Assembly (NCBI GenBank): GCA_948146395.1
Contig: OX411556.1
Coordinates: forward strand, 30,889,056-30,953,055
Direction: 5' to 3'
DNA from: Fragum whitleyi
Lineage: Eukaryota; Mollusca; Bivalvia; Cardiida; Cardiidae
DNA: 64,000 nucleotides
The translations under genes were made by a program, and so were the position numbers. This document shows, piece by piece, positions 60,369-64,000 of the stretch. The notes beneath the pieces were generated by a model. The model was not told the origin of the DNA. It saw nothing but the letters and a program-made list of their open reading frames with translations, and did not search any database. Within the stretch, counting starts at the first letter, position 1; each line of letters starts with the position of its first letter.

Positions 60369-60466
60369 TACAAAAGTCTTTATTTTATTGCACTGTAAAA
60401 ACGCTGACAACTTATTATCCTTGTACACACCTTTAAAAACACAAAAGAATACATTCTCAATGTATA

Positions 60467-60902
60467 CAGTTAGCGGCATCGAAATTGACAACCAATCCGA
60501 TCAAAATCATTCTAAATCGATCACTCTGCGCTCCATTCATTCATTCAAACACTCACTCAAATCGACCAAAAACGCTCCAAAATCATTTGAGAACATTTCG
60601 AAATCGATCAAGACGACCAACATTTTATTTAAATTGATCAAATTATTCTACAATGTAATTGGCTTGTGTGGATTTTATAATGTCTGATTGGTCAGCAAAG
60701 ACACAAAAAACGGTAAAGTAGGTAAATTTTATTAGAGGGAGGTAATAAACCTCGCTTACTTTGTTAATCTTAAACAAAATTAGCGATATTGGATTATTTA
60801 CCTTTAATCTCACTTAAAAAACTCGCTCCACACACTCATTCAATGTCATTCCAAAATCACTCCAAAATCATTCATCTTGTTAATTTCACGACGTTGTTAA
60901 CT
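60467..60902. mobile_element. MITE family A, copy
   Basis: CAGTTAGCGGCATCGAAATT at the left and TTAATTTCACGACGTTGTTA at the right. Preceded by TA. Confidence 0.8.
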
Positions 60903-61429
60903 ATTCAAAATATTAAATCCTGTATCGAAACCTCATTGAAATATTCTTCTTTTGAATCACATTTCAATGCGTCCGTACAATGTGTTTGTATTTGCGCTTC
61001 ATACCATCAAAGAAAACAACAACAACAGCAGGATCAAGAACAACAAGACAAACTGCAAAAACTTCTCTACGTCTTTTCAATACATGTACATGTAATTCTT
61101 TTGTAGGTACATTTAGCTTAATTTGGTGAACGTTTTATGAAAATTCAATCATAATTAGAAAATAAATATGTTTTTTTTGTGCATGAATTGCCGTATCGGC
61201 ACTCGAAAAAGCTATGAAAATACACATTGATATTTTCTCGCTTTATTTATATTAAACATATTTTCTGAAAACTGGCGTATGAATACAAATCTCTTACCAA
61301 ATGTGTGTTTGACATCAAATATCAGTCAAACTTTGAATATAACATGGACAATTTGGAGAAAACATTTTGTCAGATTAAAATCATTCGATGAATACTTTTA
61401 TCTAGAGTATTCAAACTTTTCGCAACTAA

Positions 61430-61805
61430 CAGTGAGTTACATCGTGAAATTGATATTTATCTCAATCAAAATTATTCTTAATCCTTCACTCAGCGTTCCA
61501 TTCATCCTTTCAAAATACTTACTTAAACCACTCAAAAACGCTACAAAAAGATAAAACAAGCAATTACATTCAAAATGAATATAACTTGGAAGAATGTGCG
61601 ATTTCACTGACGTTATTAAAAGTAAAGGCGTCTGATTCTTTCTCTAAAAAAACAGCTATTTATAGATTCTGTATACACATTTCATTAAAATGAGGTAATA
61701 AACATCGATATTTTTTTTAATCCTGAACAAAAATAGCGATATTAGATTAATTCTTTTTAATTTCCCTCTAAACTCGTTCATCTCACTCATTTAATTTCAT
61801 TCATG
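61430..61805. mobile_element. MITE family A, right end missing
   Basis: CAGTGAGTTACATCGTGAAA at the left with typical interior. The right terminus is cut near 61805. Confidence 0.72.
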
Positions 61806-62089
61806 TAGATGAAACTTTTTGTCAGTCTTAGATCAGTTGATGAATGCTTTTAATTTGAAGTATTTAACTTTTCGAAACCTACCGAGAGTTTCGAAAAAAG
61901 AACACGAATAAAAAAAGAACACAAATTACTGAATTTGAAACGCAAATTCATATCGAATGTTTTATATCATGAAGTCTTCCAATTACACTTTAACCCATTT
62001 CGTAAAAAATTAAGAAATGGCTGATGACATCTAAATGGTGATGAAATCTTACATTTTAGCTCATGGAGAGCTTTTGTGATGGCACTGTG

Positions 62090-63000
62090 TAAGTCGTGCG
62101 TCAACATATTGTTCGCACTCTACAGGTCACAGTTTTGACTTTAATGTCTTGAAACTTGGTCAGAATGATTGTCTCATCGAAGCCTCGGACATGTTTGGAA
62201 TTGGATCGAGTTGCATCAAAAATAAGGTCATGGAGTCAAAAATTAGAAAAACCTTATGTGTACTCTATATGATATATTTTTGGATCAAATGTCGTGAAAA
62301 TCGGCCAGAATGATTGACTACATTAAATCTCGATCGAGTTTGAAATCGATCAAGTGGGGTAAAAAAATGGGACCCAGGGGTTAAATCTCAGCATAACCAT
62401 GTGTACACTCAAGAGGCAATATTTTTTGGCTAAACTGTCAGTATGATTGTCCCCATGTGTTCGCAATTGGGTCATGTGGAGTCAAAATCTGGATAAAACC
62501 TTGTGTGCACTCTTGAGGTCAATTATTTTTGCCAAATATGTCGGATGATTTTCAAATTGCGTTAGGTGGAGGTCAAAAGCTAGTTCACCGGATCAAATCC
62601 CATAAAAAACCTTGTGTGCACTCTAGAGGCCATAATTTTTACTCAAATGTTTTGGAAATTTGTCAGATTTTTTGTCTACATGTATCTTAAATTAGGTCAA
62701 AATTTAATTTACTATGGTCAAGAACTACATCAAGAGGTTACTCAAAGAAAAACCCTGTGTGCCCTCTTGAGATAAATATCCCGAAACTTGATCATAATGC
62801 TTATCAACATGTTACATGTATTTAGGAAGATTTCAAAATTTGGTCAAGTGCATTCAATAACTAGGTCCCCATGTAATTTTCATAAAAAATACTTGTGTGC
62901 TCTCAAGAGGCACCCTTTTTGCTCAAATGTCTTTAAACTTTGTAAGAATACTTGTTTAAAAGACTCGGGTCGAATCTTTGTAAAACACTTTAAGTAGTTT
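62090..63000. repeat. Degenerate tandem repeat, about seven units
   Basis: GTGTGCACTCTNGAGG-like cores recur near 62107, 62258, 62399, 62503, 62613, 62758 and 62895 (spacings about 150, 140, 104, 110, 145, 137). Units also share CAAATGTCNTGAAA, TCAGAATGATTGTC and AAAACCTTGTGT. Resembles a long-lived non-coding minisatellite type common in molluscs (recollection, not checked). Confidence 0.8.
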
Positions 63001-63529
63001 TTGCATTTTGCAACCTTTATAATCTATACCTTAGGTGAGCGTTTTATGACCACTGGTCCTCTTGATGTTAATTGGGGTTGAAAATTGTGATTAATGCAGA
63101 ACTTGCTTCTTATAAACGATTGTTTCATTTACCACAATGATTTCTTATCTTTACGTTCTCCAGCAGCGTCAAAAAGTGAAATTGTATGAGAATGAGTTGA
63201 AGAAAAGATAAAAAACCGTTGAAACTTATGCAGAAATGAGATAAAATTTCATTGCGTGTATGCATTACAGGATTTCCTTGAGAGAGGAAAATAAAATTAC
63301 AAGCTTGTGAGAACATCACAGTAAAAATGTCCAAATCTTCGCGTTAATTAGAGATATCAGCACTAAACATGGAATTCAAAACGAACGCAACTCTGTAGTC
63401 CGTAAATAACTTTCTTTATGTTGGGAAAAATCAAATTTATTCGTTCTCTCTTTGGGTTCCATAACATGCCATTTTCAGCTCAAAGGCAAACCTTTGCTTT
63501 ATATGCAGAATTTGACATAACGTTTCATA

Positions 63530-63948
63530 CAGTTAGTAATAGCGTGAAATGGACAATCACCTCGATGAAATCTATTCTAAATCGCTTGATCACCGCTCCA
63601 TTCCTTCATTCAATAAAAAAAGCCTCTCTCTAATCACTCACAAAAGTCTCAAAATGGTTTCAAAAGATGAACTATTCATTCATATCGAATCGAGTCTTGC
63701 GCTATTATATTATCTTTCTAAAGTCTGATTGTTTCGTGAAAACATAAAAATAGAAAAGTTCTTACATTTTATAAAAGGATAGTAAAAAAGTGTCGCTTAT
63801 TTCGTGTAACTGGACGTTATAAGCTACATTATATTACATTCCCCACTCCCTTGAATTTCGCTCAAAACTCACTCATGACACTTATTCAGTTTCAATGCAA
63901 ATCATTCCAAAACTATGCACCTTGTAAATTTCCTGATGTTCCTTACTG
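63530..63948. mobile_element. MITE family A, copy
   Basis: 419 bp, CAGTTAGTAATAGCGTGAAA to a complement ending TCCTTACTG. Confidence 0.75.
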
Positions 63949-64000
63949 CATAAAACTTTAAATACATGTGCATGTAGTCCCCGAAAAAAACATGAATCGT

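Overview
The window looks like AT-rich, intron-rich animal DNA, probably from a bivalve mollusc (inferred from the repeat types and the receptor sequence; species not determinable). There is no bacterial-style gene organisation. It is crossed by one split gene on the minus strand: a class B1 (secretin-family) G-protein-coupled receptor. Seven exons can be read by eye at 57728-57841, 56785-56885, 53703-53800, 7144-7270, 5956-6109, 4545-4611 and 3066-3129. They run from the extracellular hormone-binding domain to the start of TM5. Every exon has an AG acceptor and a GT donor, all phases agree, and the joined product is 241 residues without a stop. The first exon(s) should lie right of 57841. The rest of TM5 to TM7 was not found at 1-3065 and probably lies beyond the left edge.

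The intron between the TM1 and TM2 exons is about 46 kb (7271-53702) and is a sink for repeats. From 7556 to 41965 it holds three tandem copies of one non-coding unit: 7556-23830, 23831-36745 and 36746-41965, the last with large deletions. Each copy has its own later insertions, and the sister copies show the empty sites. Copy 1 carries a 168-bp satellite, a (TA)n tract and a 5'-truncated LINE (14967-21765). That LINE is itself split by a 2.96-kb element with 473/472-bp near-identical terminal direct repeats and a clean AGAT target duplication. Copy 2 carries an apparently intact LINE (29181-34323, minus). Its ORF1 and ORF2 lie in one frame, separated by a single UAG.

The right half of the intron (42-53.7 kb) has local duplications, tRNA-derived SINEs, a long GA tract (48.2-48.8 kb), foldback elements and a decayed LINE 3' end. 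From 53.7 to 57.8 kb are the TM1 and hormone-domain exons. One of these was tandemly duplicated, and the second copy is split by a dead Tc1/mariner-like transposon (55193-56689). The right edge (58-64 kb) is dominated by one TA-flanked MITE family and a degenerate 104-150-bp tandem repeat.

At least eight short inverted-repeat families recur. Several sit within 15-40 bp of the receptor's splice sites. The strongest points for follow-up are the receptor and its exon micro-duplications, the MITE-hugged splice sites, the unclassified terminal-repeat element, and the in-frame UAG of the intact LINE.
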